A DNA stretch of 64,000 nt from Hyphomicrobiales bacterium (GTDB lineage Bacteria > Pseudomonadota > Alphaproteobacteria > Rhizobiales > Beijerinckiaceae), in assembly GCA_930633525.1 (NCBI GenBank), contig CAKNFP010000001.1:2148001-2212000 (forward strand), written 5' to 3'. Below are positions 1 to 9,335 of this stretch, one piece after another. Under the pieces are notes generated by a model. The model was not told the origin of the DNA. It saw only the letters and a program-made list of their open reading frames with translations, and did not search any database. Numbering within the stretch: the stretch's first letter is position 1; every line of letters begins with the position of its first letter. The position numbers and the translations under genes are program-made.

Positions 1-216
1 GCCGGGCGGAATGGCCGATGCTTCGGCATAGCCCGCATAGACGACCCAGCGACGTTCGAAGCCCAATGCCGGATCCTTGGCCCCGCCCCTCGTCCGATAA
101 TAAGTGTTGCCGAACTCGTCCTGACCGACCCGTTCGCCAAACCGCCACGTCCAGAGCTGCGTGCCGAACGTCTGCTTGTTCCACCAGGTGAAGACGCGCA
201 GGAGAAAGTCTTTCAT
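1..216 (-). CDS. NADH:ubiquinone oxidoreductase NDUFA12-type subunit (partial)
   Basis: Seventy-two N-terminal residues are visible before the window edge, starting at the ATG at 216. The protein opens MKDFLLRVFTWWNKQTFGTQ and continues with VGQDEFGNTYYR and GFERRWVVYAGYAEASAIPP. These are the hallmarks of the bacterial homologue of NDUFA12 (B17.2), an accessory subunit of respiratory complex I that is largely confined to alphaproteobacteria and mitochondria. It should sit on the matrix/cytoplasmic face of complex I. No other complex I genes are in view; in many Hyphomicrobiales this gene stands alone. The C-terminal half is off the window, so integrity cannot be judged. Confidence 0.88.
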   Translation of the reverse strand, partial: MKDFLLRVFTWWNKQTFGTQLWTWRFGERVGQDEFGNTYYRTRGGAKDPALGFERRWVVYAGYAEASAIPPG

Positions 217-954
217 CACCACATATCCCAAAGGCCGGGCCGGAGCCGACGATCGCCGCGGAGGTTATGGCCCCGTCCGTGGTGCTTTGTCCAGTATGAC
301 AGCTTGTCTCCCCGGTACCTCTGGCCGCGCGAAGCGCGTTCCTGGGGGCTCATGGCGGGATTTCCGTGAGCCCTTTCCGTGCCCCAGCTCCCGCTCCGCC
401 GCTACCGCGGCCGTAACCGCGTGGCATCCCGCTGCGATTCGCGCCGACGCGCTGCCACAAGAACTCGGTACGGTCGAGCGAGAATCGCCAAAAGGCCACT
501 AAATATGGAGCGTGAGTTCCACCCCATGGGGATGGAGGTGGAAAATTCGATTGTGGTGAACAAATGGTGACGCTGCGGCCGGTATCCCCAGGAATGGAGA
601 AAAGCGTTGTTTCCCATTACCATCAGGCGCGTTTATTCTAGTGCTGCTCAAACGACGGTGAGGCGGGACAGCGGCTCTAGAGATTGGGCATCAAAAAACT
701 TGAACCCCCTAGATATTGACGCGCGGGGCGGGATCGCACTAACTTCCAGCCATCTTGCGTCAGCCGCGTTTCTGCTGACGCATCTCGGAATAAGTTTCAC
801 AAATGTGTTCAGCGGCAGGCGGTGTTGCAAAACAGCGTGCGCTGTTGCGTGTCTGAATGTCCCCCGGGCCCTGTCGGTACCGCGGCTTGGACGCTCTCTT
901 CCCTTGCGGCTTTTCCCGTAGAGGAAGGACGCGGATGGAGCATCTCCCCCGATG
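217..954. other. Long non-coding interval upstream of nrdJ
   Basis: I see no convincing gene here; open frames lack ribosome-binding sites and family features. It contains a hairpin-capable inverted repeat (TTCCACC at 517-523 with GGTGGAA at 537-543, enclosing the palindrome CCCCATGGGG) and a near-perfect palindrome, AACAGCGTGCGCTGTT, at 831-846. No cobalamin-riboswitch core could be recognised, although the downstream enzyme depends on cobalamin. It probably holds the 5' region of NDUFA12 (minus) and a long leader or distal promoter for nrdJ. Confidence 0.5.
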
Positions 955-1011
955 CCACTATCTGTAGCGTTCAAGCTTGGTGCATGGCGAGCCACCCCCC
1001 ATATATAGCGA
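955..1011 (+). promoter_or_regulatory. Pair of candidate NrdR boxes upstream of nrdJ
   Basis: Two 16-nt sites resemble the NrdR consensus aCaCwAtATaTwGtgt: CCACTATCTGTAGCGT at 955-970 (12 of 16) and CCCCCATATATAGCGA at 996-1011 (11 of 16). Their 41-bp spacing is four helical turns; NrdR boxes typically occur as pairs separated by whole turns upstream of ribonucleotide reductase genes. They end 29 bp before the proposed nrdJ start. The matches are imperfect and found by eye, so the assignment is an inference. The nrdR gene is not in this window. Confidence 0.45.
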
Positions 1012-1040
1012 TGGCGGGCGACCGCCAAAGGGATCACATC

Positions 1041-4000
1041 ATGCGGATCGAGCGCCGGTACACAGAAGAGGGACAATCCCCTTATGCCTCCATGGAGTTT
1101 CGAGCCGCGACGAGCGAGATTCGCAATCCCGATGGATCGACGGTATTCAAACTCGACGCCTTCGATGTGCCCGCGAGCTGGAGCCAGGTCGCTAGTGACG
1201 TCATCGCCCAGAAATATTTCCGCAAGGCCGGCGTCCCGGCACGCCTGAAGCGTGTCGAGGAGAATGACGTCCCCTCCTTCCTTTGGTGTTCCGTCGCCGA
1301 CACCGAGGCACTCGCGCTCCTCCCCGAGGCCGAGCGTTACATATCCGAGACGTCGGCTCGCCAGGTGTTTGACCGCCTCGCGGGATGCTGGACCTATTGG
1401 GGCTGGAAGGGCGGCTATTTCTCCAGCGAAAGCGACGCCAGCGCCTTCTTCGACGAACTGCGCTTCATGCTGGCCAACCAGATGGTGGCGCCGAATTCCC
1501 CGCAGTGGTTCAACACCGGCCTGCATTGGGCCTATGGCATCGATGGGCCGAGCCAGGGCCACTACTATGTGGACTTCAAGACCGGCAAGCTGACCAAATC
1601 AAAGTCGTCCTACGAGCATCCCCAGCCGCATGCCTGCTTCATCCAGTCCGTGAGCGACGACCTCGTCAACGAGGGCGGCATCATGGATCTTTGGGTGCGT
1701 GAGGCGCGGCTTTTCAAATATGGCTCGGGCACCGGCTCCAACTTCTCGAAGCTCCGCGGTGAGGGTGAGAGGCTGTCGGGGGGTGGTCGCTCTTCCGGCC
1801 TCATGTCCTTCCTCAAGATCGGCGACCGCGCCGCCGGCGCCATCAAGTCGGGCGGCACCACGCGCCGCGCCGCCAAGATGGTGGTGGTCGATGTCGACCA
1901 TCCCGACATCGAGACCTATATCGACTGGAAGGTGAAGGAGGAGCAGAAGGTCGCGGCGCTCGTCGCGGGCTCCAAGGCCTGCCACAAGCACCTGAAGGCC
2001 GTGCTCAAGGCCTGCATCAACTGCGAATCCCAGGGCGGCGACAAGCCGGACTCCTGCTACGATCCGGAAAAAAACCCGGCGCTGAAGCGCGAGATCAAGC
2101 TCGCCCGCCGCGCCTTCGTGCCCGACAACTACATCAAGCGCGTCATTCAATTCGCACGGCAGGGCTACACCGACATCTCCTTCGATGTCTATGACACCGA
2201 TTGGGACTCGGAGGCCTACGCGACCGTCGCCGGCCAGAACTCCAACAACTCCGTGCGCGTCGACGACGACTTCCTTAAGGCTGTTGAAACCGACGGCGAT
2301 TTCGCCCTGAAGGCGCGCCTCACCGGAAAGCCGGTCAAGACGCTGAAGGCGCGTGAGCTGTGGGAAAAGATCGGTCATGCGGCCTGGGCCTCGGCCGATC
2401 CTGGCATCCAGTTCCACACCACCATCAACGACTGGCACACCTGCCCGGCCTCCGGCCCGATCGTCGCGTCGAATCCGTGCTCGGAATACATGTTCCTTGA
2501 CGACACGGCCTGCAACCTCGCCTCCGCGAACCTGCTGCAGTTCTACGACCGTGCGACCCGCCATTTCGATGTGGACGCCTTCGAGCACGCCTGCCGGCTG
2601 TGGACGCTCGTCCTCGAAATTTCGGTGACGATGGCGCAGTTCCCGTCGAAGGAAATCGCGGAACTGTCCTACAAGTACCGCACGCTCGGTCTTGGCTATG
2701 CCAATATCGGCGGCCTCCTGATGACGATGGGCCTGCCCTATGATTCCGGCGAGGCGAGAGCCCTGGCCGGCGCCATCACCGCGGTGATGACCGGCATTTC
2801 CTATGCGACCTCCGCCGAGATGGCGCAGGAGCTCGGACCCTTCCCCGGCTATGCCAAGAACTCGCAGCACATGTTACGCGTCATCCGTAACCACCGTCGC
2901 GCGGCGCATGGCGAGGCCGCGGGCTATGAGAAGCTGGCGACCGATCCCGTGCCGCTCGACCATGCCTCCGCTGGCAAGCTGGGTGAGCTCGGGACCAATC
3001 TGGTTGCCCATGCCGTCGCGGCCTGGGACAAGGCGCTGACGCTCGGCAAGGCCCATGGCTACCGCAATGCCCAGACGACCGTGCTGGCACCGACCGGCAC
3101 GATCGGCCTCGTGATGGACTGCGATACCACGGGCATCGAGCCGGACTTCGCGCTGGTGAAGTTCAAGAAACTGGCCGGCGGCGGCTATTTCAAGATCATC
3201 AACCGCGCGGTGCCGGATGCGTTGCGCTCTCTCGGTTATCGCGAATCGGAAATCGCCGAGATCGAGGCCTACGCGGTTGGCCACGGCTCGCTCGCCCAGG
3301 CTCCGGCCATCAACAAGACGACGCTTGCGGCCAAGGGATTGCCCGAGGAGAAGATCGCCACCCTCGAAGCGGGCATGAAGTCGGCCTTCGACATCAAGTT
3401 CGTGTTCAACAAGTGGACGCTGGGCGAGGACTTCCTCGTCGGCACCCTCGGCATCCCCGCCGAGCGCCTCAACGACCCGAGCTTCGATCTCCTCGCTCAT
3501 CTCGGCTTCTCGAAGGCCGATGTCGAGGCCGCGAACATCCACATCTGCGGCGCGATGACACTGGAGGGCGCGCCGCATCTCAAGACCGAGCATTATGCCG
3601 TCTTCGATTGCGCCAATCCGTGCGGCCGCACCGGCAAGCGCTACCTTTCGGTCGAGAGCCACATCCGCATGATGGCGGCGGCGCAGCCGTTCATCACGGG
3701 TGCCATCTCCAAGACCATCAACATGCCGAATGATGCCACCGTCGAGGACTGCAAGGAGGCCTATCTCCTCTCCTGGCGTCTGGCGCTGAAGGCGAACGCC
3801 CTCTACCGCGACGGCTCCAAGCTGTCGCAGCCGCTCAACTCCGCCCTGATCAACGAGGAAGAGGACGAGGTCGAGGACGCGGTCGATGCGCTCCTGGCCC
3901 AGCCGACCGCGGCCCGGACCGCGCAGGTTGCCGAGCGCATCGTGGAGAAGGTCATCGAGCGCATCGAGCGGGTCCGCGAGCGCGAGAAGATGCCCGATCG

Positions 4001-4811
4001 CCGCAAGGGCTACACGCAGAAGGCGGTCATCGGCGGACACAAGGTCTACCTGCGCACCGGTGAATATGCCGATGGTCGCCTCGGTGAGATCTTCATCGAC
4101 ATGCACAAGGAAGGCGCGGCCTTCCGGGCGATGATGAACAACTTCGCCATCGCCGTGTCGCTTGGCCTGCAATATGGCGTGCCGCTCGAGGAATATGTGG
4201 AGGCCTTCACCTTCACCCGCTTCGAGCCCGCTGGCTTTGTGGCCGGCAACCAGTCGATCAAGAACGCCACCTCGATCCTCGACTACGTGTTCCGCGAGTT
4301 GGCGATCTCTTACCTCTCGCGCTATGACCTTGCGCATGTCGACCCGAGCGAGATCGGCTTTGACGTGATCGGCAAGGGCGAGAACCAGGCCAAGGCGCCC
4401 GAGGGCACGCAGGCACCGACGCAGCAGGTGATCTCCAAGGGATTCGTGCGCGGCAAGCCGACCAACTTCCTCACCATCCCCGGTGACAAGCGCGATGCTC
4501 CGAAGACCCCGGGGGCGACAGCCTCCGCTCAGCCAGCCGGCGGCACGGTGGTCGCCTTCGCCGGCACTGGCGCTGTCGCATTGAAGAGCGAGCCTGAGCA
4601 GGATGAGCAGCCCGTGGGCGAGGAATCCTTCGCATCACTTGGCTTCGCAGCTCCGGCCAATCAGCAGCGCAGCGTGTTCGATCGCCGGGCCGAGGCACGG
4701 ATGAAAGGCTACGAGGGTGAGGCCTGCCCCGAATGCGCGAACTTCACGCTGGTCCGCAACGGCACCTGCATGAAATGCGACACCTGCGGCTCGACGACGG
4801 GCTGCAGCTAA
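1041..4811 (+). CDS. nrdJ: Vitamin B12-dependent (class II) ribonucleoside-diphosphate reductase
   Basis: Reduces ribonucleotides to deoxyribonucleotides in the cytoplasm using adenosylcobalamin to generate the thiyl radical, so DNA precursors can be made with or without oxygen. The start at 1041 ([11 protein letters not shown]) has AAAGGG about 7 nt upstream and gives 1256 residues, usual for the long alphaproteobacterial form; the open frame extends upstream to 822 but that stretch is not protein-like. Visible motifs are HACFIQSV (N-terminal redox Cys region), [24 protein letters not shown] with Cys480, [19 protein letters not shown] and [13 protein letters not shown] Cys-rich insertion ([18 protein letters not shown]) lies near residues 310-340. 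The last ~28 residues hold a CPEC/CMKCDTC tail that shuttles electrons and may bind zinc. Confidence 0.95.
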   Translation: MRIERRYTEEGQSPYASMEFRAATSEIRNPDGSTVFKLDAFDVPASWSQVASDVIAQKYFRKAGVPARLKRVEENDVPSFLWCSVADTEALALLPEAERYISETSARQVFDRLAGCWTYWGWKGGYFSSESDASAFFDELRFMLANQMVAPNSPQWFNTGLHWAYGIDGPSQGHYYVDFKTGKLTKSKSSYEHPQPHACFIQSVSDDLVNEGGIMDLWVREARLFKYGSGTGSNFSKLRGEGERLSGGGRSSGLMSFLKIGDRAAGAIKSGGTTRRAAKMVVVDVDHPDIETYIDWKVKEEQKVAALVAGSKACHKHLKAVLKACINCESQGGDKPDSCYDPEKNPALKREIKLARRAFVPDNYIKRVIQFARQGYTDISFDVYDTDWDSEAYATVAGQNSNNSVRVDDDFLKAVETDGDFALKARLTGKPVKTLKARELWEKIGHAAWASADPGIQFHTTINDWHTCPASGPIVASNPCSEYMFLDDTACNLASANLLQFYDRATRHFDVDAFEHACRLWTLVLEISVTMAQFPSKEIAELSYKYRTLGLGYANIGGLLMTMGLPYDSGEARALAGAITAVMTGISYATSAEMAQELGPFPGYAKNSQHMLRVIRNHRRAAHGEAAGYEKLATDPVPLDHASAGKLGELGTNLVAHAVAAWDKALTLGKAHGYRNAQTTVLAPTGTIGLVMDCDTTGIEPDFALVKFKKLAGGGYFKIINRAVPDALRSLGYRESEIAEIEAYAVGHGSLAQAPAINKTTLAAKGLPEEKIATLEAGMKSAFDIKFVFNKWTLGEDFLVGTLGIPAERLNDPSFDLLAHLGFSKADVEAANIHICGAMTLEGAPHLKTEHYAVFDCANPCGRTGKRYLSVESHIRMMAAAQPFITGAISKTINMPNDATVEDCKEAYLLSWRLALKANALYRDGSKLSQPLNSALINEEEDEVEDAVDALLAQPTAARTAQVAERIVEKVIERIERVREREKMPDRRKGYTQKAVIGGHKVYLRTGEYADGRLGEIFIDMHKEGAAFRAMMNNFAIAVSLGLQYGVPLEEYVEAFTFTRFEPAGFVAGNQSIKNATSILDYVFRELAISYLSRYDLAHVDPSEIGFDVIGKGENQAKAPEGTQAPTQQVISKGFVRGKPTNFLTIPGDKRDAPKTPGATASAQPAGGTVVAFAGTGAVALKSEPEQDEQPVGEESFASLGFAAPANQQRSVFDRRAEARMKGYEGEACPECANFTLVRNGTCMKCDTCGSTTGCS

Positions 4812-4846
4812 TCCTTAAGCCGTATGTCCAATCTCGACACTGTCTC

Positions 4847-4869
4847 ATGGCCGGGCTCGTCCCGGCCAT
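4847..4869 (+). terminator. GC-rich palindrome after nrdJ, possible terminator
   Basis: ATGGCCGGG, five-base loop, CCCGGCCAT, then a short T-rich stretch. It is 36 bp past the nrdJ stop and could end its transcript. The same palindrome recurs at 19914-19936, and a half copy is at 60661, so this is also one unit of a dispersed intergenic repeat. The flanking GTCCAATCTCGACACTGTCTC resembles the end sequence of the larger elements described elsewhere. Confidence 0.6.
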
Positions 4870-5037
4870 TTTCATAGAGCGTCATGATGGGGACACCGGC
4901 CGTTGCATCGGCCCTCTTGCGTGGCATGCTGTGCGCGCTACAAGCACGGGGATCGAAGGTCGCTGTCGCAGGTGCCAAAAGCGGCCTCGATCAGACCGCC
5001 TTGCCGGTGGGCCGGGCAAACGAAGGTTGGCCGCCTG

Positions 5038-6291
5038 ATGATGCTCGACGTACGTACCCTCTTCATCGTGGTGGTCTTCATCACGATCGTTGCTGGCGCG
5101 TGGCTCAGCCTCTCTGCGCTACAGCATCACAACCGACGCCCGCTGGCCCTGTGGGGAAGCTGCTATTTTCTGGTCGGCTTCGGGATCGCTATTCTCGCGA
5201 CTCACGAGTTCCTGCCCGATCGCCTACGAATCGTCGTAGGGAACAGCCTCATTCTTCTGGGCTATGGCGCGGCCTGGCAGGGCGCGCGTGCCTTCGATGG
5301 ACGTCCCCTGCAATGGGCGGGCTTGTCCGTTGGAACCGTCATCTGGCTTGGCGCCTGTCTGATACCGGCATTCGCCGAGATCCTGCCAGTCAGGGTCATG
5401 CTCTTCTCCGGCATCGTCGCGGCATATTCCTTCGCGACCGCCTGGGAGCTGTGGCGGGGGCGCGGTGAACTGGCTTCCCGCATGCCCGGCGTCGTGCTGC
5501 TCAGCGTTCATGGCGCGATTTTCATCATCCGTGCCATTGATGCGCCGAACCTGCCCCTTCCCGACAGCGGTTTTCTGACGGCCTGGAACTGGAATATGGT
5601 TCTCGCCTTCGAGACCCTCATCTTCATGCTCGGCATGGCTTTCATTGCCACCGCCATCATGAAGGAGCAGCTCAGCTTCGAGCATCGGCGCGAGGCGCTG
5701 GTCGATCCTTTGACGGAAGCCCTCAACCGCCGTGGCTTCGAATTGCGCGGCTTGCAGGTTCTGCGTCGGCATGCCGCGACCCATGAGCCGATCGCGGCCA
5801 TCGCGTTCGACCTCGATCATTTCAAGGCGGTCAACGACACGTTCGGCCATGCGATGGGTGATGCGATCCTCGTGCAGTTCAGCCAGATCGCGAGCCGCTA
5901 TCTCAGGTCGAGCGATATGCTGTTTCGCATGGGCGGCGAGGAATTCACCGCGTTGCTCCCTGGCGCGAGCGCCGATGACGCGCGTCTCGTCGCGGACAGG
6001 ATCAGGAATTCCTTCGTCGAAGCCGTCAGGCAATCCTGTGGTGGTCGCGGCGTCACGGTCAGTGCGGGCATCGCTTCATCCGGAACCCACGGCTATGACG
6101 CGCAAGAGCTTCTCTCCGCCGCCGACAGGGCGCTCTATCGCTCCAAGAACGAAGGACGCAACCGGGTGACGCAGGACGGAGACCCCATGCCGCCCGCGTC
6201 CCCGAGTGGAAGCAATATCGCCATTTTCCCGGGTCGCGGACGTAACGGCTCCTCGTCCCGCACAGCCCAGGGCGGCTCCTCCGAAGCCTGA
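5038..6291 (+). CDS. Membrane-anchored diguanylate cyclase (GGDEF)
   Basis: Makes cyclic di-GMP from two GTP, a second messenger controlling motility, adhesion and biofilm. The N-terminal ~215 residues form about six hydrophobic segments (VRTLFIVVVFITIVAGAW and following), an integral membrane sensor region of unknown ligand. The C-terminal ~170 residues are a GGDEF domain with the active site GGEEF at residues 299-303. RSSD lies exactly five residues before it, matching the RxxD inhibitory I-site. ALNRRGFE and FDLDHFKAVNDTFGH are the usual conserved segments. The start at 5038 (MM) is preferred over the upstream in-frame start at 4903 because the extra 45 residues are hydrophilic and atypical. 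No EAL domain is present. It is convergent with the next gene. Confidence 0.9.
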   Translation: MMLDVRTLFIVVVFITIVAGAWLSLSALQHHNRRPLALWGSCYFLVGFGIAILATHEFLPDRLRIVVGNSLILLGYGAAWQGARAFDGRPLQWAGLSVGTVIWLGACLIPAFAEILPVRVMLFSGIVAAYSFATAWELWRGRGELASRMPGVVLLSVHGAIFIIRAIDAPNLPLPDSGFLTAWNWNMVLAFETLIFMLGMAFIATAIMKEQLSFEHRREALVDPLTEALNRRGFELRGLQVLRRHAATHEPIAAIAFDLDHFKAVNDTFGHAMGDAILVQFSQIASRYLRSSDMLFRMGGEEFTALLPGASADDARLVADRIRNSFVEAVRQSCGGRGVTVSAGIASSGTHGYDAQELLSAADRALYRSKNEGRNRVTQDGDPMPPASPSGSNIAIFPGRGRNGSSSRTAQGGSSEA

Positions 6292-6319
6292 CGGCAGAGG
6301 CCCCAGCCCAACAGGGCGC

Positions 6320-8104
6320 TCAGTCGCCGATAGCCACGCCTTCCCGCCGGCTATCGGCCCCGCCGAGAAAGCCGGCCGGTGTCAGGACGATCGCCTGCGT
6401 ACCCGACGTCATCGGCATGACGGCGACCTGATGGCCGAGCGCCTCCAGCGGCGCCTTCCAGGCCTCGGCTTCCGTCCCCGCCTCCAGCTCCGTCGGCCCA
6501 TTGCGGCTACCGACATTGGGCCAATCCACCGCGACCTGCGGGTCGAGCTTCCAGTCGAGAATGGCGACGAGCGTTTTCGCAACGAAATTGATGATCTGGC
6601 TCCCGCCGGGTGACCCGGTGATCACAAAGAGCCTGTCGAACGCGTCGAAGACAATTGTCGGCGCCATCGAGCTACGCGGCCGCTTGCCGGGTTCGACCCT
6701 GTTGGCGACCGGCTTGCCACCCTCGCTCGGTGCAAAGTTGAAATCGGTGAGTTCGTTGTTCAGGAGGAATCCGCTCGCCGTCATGATACGCGCGCCGAAG
6801 CCGCTCTCGATGGTGGTCGTCATCGAGACCGCATTGCCGTCGGCATCAACGACGGAAATATGGCTGGTGCCGTTTTCGATGCCCTCGGACGGCGCGAACA
6901 GCTGCGACCTTCGGGCGAAGGGCGGCTCGCCGGCTGTGGCCCGGCCCATGGACCGATCCGGACGCATCAATGTGCCGCGATCCCGCAGATAGTCCGCATC
7001 GAGCAGCCCGCGTACCGGCACCGTCAGAAAATCCGGATCGCCGAGATACTGTGCCCGATCGGCATAGGCGAGGCGGCCGGCCTCGGAGATCCAGTGCACG
7101 GCTTCGGCGCCCTGCCCTATCCGCGCGAGATTCTGCTTCTCAAGCGTCGCCAGCATCTGGGCGATGGCGATGCCGCCGGAACTGGGCGGCCCCATGCCGC
7201 ACACCGTATAGACGCGATAGGGATGACAGATCGCCGGCCGCTCCGCGATCGCATAGGCCTTGAGATCGGCCAAGGTCATACCGCCGGGATTTTTCGCGTG
7301 GCCGCCAACGGTCGCGACGATATCCTCCGCGATGGGTCCGGTATAGAATGCATCCATGCCATCCCGTGCCAGCGCGCGCAGGGTTTCGGCCATGGCAGGG
7401 CTCTTCAAGAGAGCGCCCACCGCTTTCGGGTTGCCATCCTCGCCGTAGAAATAGGCACGCGCCCGCGCATCGGCGCGTAATGCCTGCTCCTGGCCCAGCA
7501 GCCCGTTGAGTCGCGGCGAAATCGCGAAGCCATCGTCCGCCAGTCTGATCGCGGGCTCGAACAGGCGCGCCCAGGGCAACCGACCCCAGCGCTTGTGGGC
7601 GGCCTCGAGCAGGCGCGGCGTGCCGGGTACACCCACGGAGCGCCCACCGACAACGGCCTCCATGAAGGGCATCGGCTTGCCTTCCGCCGTGAGGAAGAGC
7701 TCCGGCGTCACCGAGGCTGGCGCCGTCTCACGGCCGTCGAGAGCCATGAGCGCACGTCTTGCCGCATCCCAGTGCAGCATGAAGGCGCCGCCGCCGAGGC
7801 CAGAACTCTGCGGCTCCGCCAGATTGAGAACGAGTTGCACAGCAATCGCGGCATCAACCGCGCTGCCACCTGCCCGCAGGATTTCACGCCCGGCCTCCGC
7901 AGCCAGCGGATTGGCCGCGGCGACCATGAACTGACGCGCTTCGCCAAGAACACGACCCGTGCGCTGGGTCGCCCCCTCCGGCGCGGGCGCGAGATTTTGC
8001 GCCTCAAGGCGTGATGACGCGCCAGCCACGGCGAGCGAAATTCCGAGCAAGGCCGCACTGCATGTCCTGAAGAAGGACTGACGCCAAGGTGAAAACTGGC
8101 TCAT
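6320..8104 (-). CDS. ggt: Gamma-glutamyltransferase (periplasmic)
   Basis: Hydrolyses or transfers the gamma-glutamyl group of glutathione and related peptides. A precursor of this N-terminal nucleophile family cleaves itself into two chains at a conserved threonine. Here the processing site is NGTSHISVVDADGNAVSMTT, with nucleophile Thr413 counted from the ATG at 8104. Other family features are GGSAVDAAIAVQLVLNLAEPQSSG, SGLGGGAF, GPPSSGGIAIAQML and GSPGGSQIIN near the C-terminus. The N-terminus (SFFRTCSAALLGISLAVAGA) is a signal peptide. The internal ATG at 8104 is preferred over 8119 because GGGGG lies 8 nt upstream of it. Length (594 residues) is normal. It faces the diguanylate cyclase tail to tail. 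Confidence 0.94.
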   Translation of the reverse strand: MSQFSPWRQSFFRTCSAALLGISLAVAGASSRLEAQNLAPAPEGATQRTGRVLGEARQFMVAAANPLAAEAGREILRAGGSAVDAAIAVQLVLNLAEPQSSGLGGGAFMLHWDAARRALMALDGRETAPASVTPELFLTAEGKPMPFMEAVVGGRSVGVPGTPRLLEAAHKRWGRLPWARLFEPAIRLADDGFAISPRLNGLLGQEQALRADARARAYFYGEDGNPKAVGALLKSPAMAETLRALARDGMDAFYTGPIAEDIVATVGGHAKNPGGMTLADLKAYAIAERPAICHPYRVYTVCGMGPPSSGGIAIAQMLATLEKQNLARIGQGAEAVHWISEAGRLAYADRAQYLGDPDFLTVPVRGLLDADYLRDRGTLMRPDRSMGRATAGEPPFARRSQLFAPSEGIENGTSHISVVDADGNAVSMTTTIESGFGARIMTASGFLLNNELTDFNFAPSEGGKPVANRVEPGKRPRSSMAPTIVFDAFDRLFVITGSPGGSQIINFVAKTLVAILDWKLDPQVAVDWPNVGSRNGPTELEAGTEAEAWKAPLEALGHQVAVMPMTSGTQAIVLTPAGFLGGADSRREGVAIGD

Positions 8105-8217
8105 TGTCGAAACCCCCATGCCTTGACCAAACGGCTATGTGGCACGGGGACAGAACGGCGATGATGACCTCACCTGCACGCGCGCCGATCGCCTGGAGGC
8201 GCGAAAGCCGGTTACGT

Positions 8218-8239
8218 CGTGAAAGGGAGGCGTTTCACG
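8218..8239. repeat. Inverted repeat CGTGAAA/TTTCACG
   Basis: CGTGAAA, eight-base loop, TTTCACG, located between the ggt 5' end (minus) and the small ORF at 8403-8504 (minus). There is no T tract on either side, so it is not a standard terminator. An operator for ggt or an RNA hairpin is possible. Confidence 0.35.
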
Positions 8240-8402
8240 CCCTGCCCGTGGTGCCAAGGCCAGCATCGCCCCGATAAGCGTTTCTGTCCATTACGACATT
8301 GGGTTGAAAACAGCCGACCAGGGCGCGCCGCTCGCCTCTGGGTGTTCTCCGGCAATTCCGACACGATATCCATTCCGATGCCGGCGCGGAGGCCGGACCG
8401 CA

Positions 8403-8504
8403 TCAGGCCGGCAGGCCGAGAGCACTTGCCCAGACGCCAATCATGCCCACGAAGAGACCGAGAGAGGCGAGTTCGATCACACGACCGAAGAACCACTGAA
8501 TCAT
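8403..8504 (-). CDS. Small single-pass membrane protein, 33 residues
   Basis: An ATG at 8504 follows GAGGAGCAGGACG, a strong ribosome-binding site. The product starts MIQWFFGRVIELASLG, continues through a hydrophobic stretch (LFVGMIGVWASALG) and stops with TGA at 8403-8405. One transmembrane helix with an amphipathic N-terminus is predicted by eye. I do not recognise the family; its size recalls accessory peptides of membrane complexes such as KdpF, but the sequence does not match. It is too short for normal ORF calling. The ribosome-binding site and clean helix are the evidence; function is unknown. Confidence 0.55.
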   Translation of the reverse strand: MIQWFFGRVIELASLGLFVGMIGVWASALGLPA

Positions 8505-8725
8505 CGTCCTGCTCCTCTATGTTTTCTATTTGTTCTCATTAATTCACCGTTTGTTCCATGACAATCCAAAGGGACGCTTATGGATAACGGGGAATAAATG
8601 TCTCAGGAGCTGCCTGTCGTCTCACCAGACCAGGCCCGATGCCGGCATTGCTCTACATGCACCGCACCGACGGACGTCTCCTCCCGCCCGCTGGCGCAGC
8701 GAAACGTGAGCAGCGGGACGCAGAT

Positions 8726-8998
8726 TGAGCCGCTCGACATTCAACTATGAGGATGCGCTCGCGGTTGGCGTGATCTCGGCGGCCGCCGCCAAGTCGGGTT
8801 TCCCCGGCTTGGCTTTCCATGAGCAACAGGGCAGCAGCCGTGTTGCAGCGAGCAGGGAAAAGGACCAAGGCCGCACCGTTCATCGATCCCCTTCCCGTCG
8901 CTACGCGACGCCGGGGATGACACGCGGGTACCCGCGCTGCCTTACCCTCACTCAGGTCTGAGCTTGCCCTGACTATCCCTGAGTGCCGATTGATCCGA
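8726..8998. repeat. MITE-like intergenic element, copy 1
   Basis: The left end GCTCGACATTCAAC and right end (read inverted) GGATCAATCGGCACTCAGGG resemble the ends of two other elements in this window (19881-20098 and 60419-60703). The inside shares segments with the 60.4-kb copy: GATCCCCTTCCC followed by GCTACGCGACG, GATGACAC followed by CCCGCGCTG, and an AAGTCGG/CCGACTT-type palindrome. No open frame looks real. The remaining DNA between the small ORF at 8403-8504 and the terminator at 9235 holds no gene that I can support. Confidence 0.5.
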
Positions 8999-9234
8999 GA
9001 GCCAGCGCATAAATATTGCCGGCTAAATAACATGCGATCGCCATTCTGCCGCTGCGACGGTATCTAGCGGCCGGACTACGGCGCGATTTCCATCGTGCAT
9101 TCAAGAAAATCAATATTATTCAATACCCTATTGTCAATCAACGCGATGAAGCGCGCAGCGTGTAGCGATCGAAAAAACCCATCCCCCCGACTAAGTCGCG
9201 GTATCCGCAATAAATAAGCCGACTAATAAAACCA

Positions 9235-9268
9235 CATGCGTGGCTGTCCCGATGGACAGCCACGCATG
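9235..9268 (-). terminator. Rho-independent terminator of the MltB-type gene
   Basis: A perfect 15-bp stem (CATGCGTGGCTGTCC with its complement at 9254-9268) and a 4-nt loop. Read on the minus strand it is followed by TGGTTTTATTAG, a U-rich tail. It lies 68 bp beyond the stop of the lytic transglycosylase gene. Confidence 0.9.
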
Positions 9269-9335
9269 ACAATCGCTTCACTTGCGCCGATCATCCCGCC
9301 TCGGACGGGCGCTGATATCAGCGATCATTCTTGCG

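Noticed and set aside
822..1040. Upstream extension of nrdJ by 73 codons
   Set aside because: The extra residues do not resemble class II reductases, and the ATG at 1041 has its own ribosome-binding site; the extension would also cover the candidate NrdR boxes.
217..1040. Cobalamin riboswitch before the B12-dependent reductase
   Set aside because: Looked for because it would make sense, but no B12-box or surrounding helices were recognisable.
1599..4337. Two long antisense frames (423 and 487 codons) opposite nrdJ
   Set aside because: Shadows of GC-rich codon bias; composition is Arg/Gly/Asp-rich with no domains, and the sense strand is a clear enzyme gene.
8520..8565. LexA/SOS box (GTTC ... 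GTTC)
   Set aside because: The two GTTC words are 17 bases apart instead of the 7 required by the alphaproteobacterial GTTC-N7-GTTC site.
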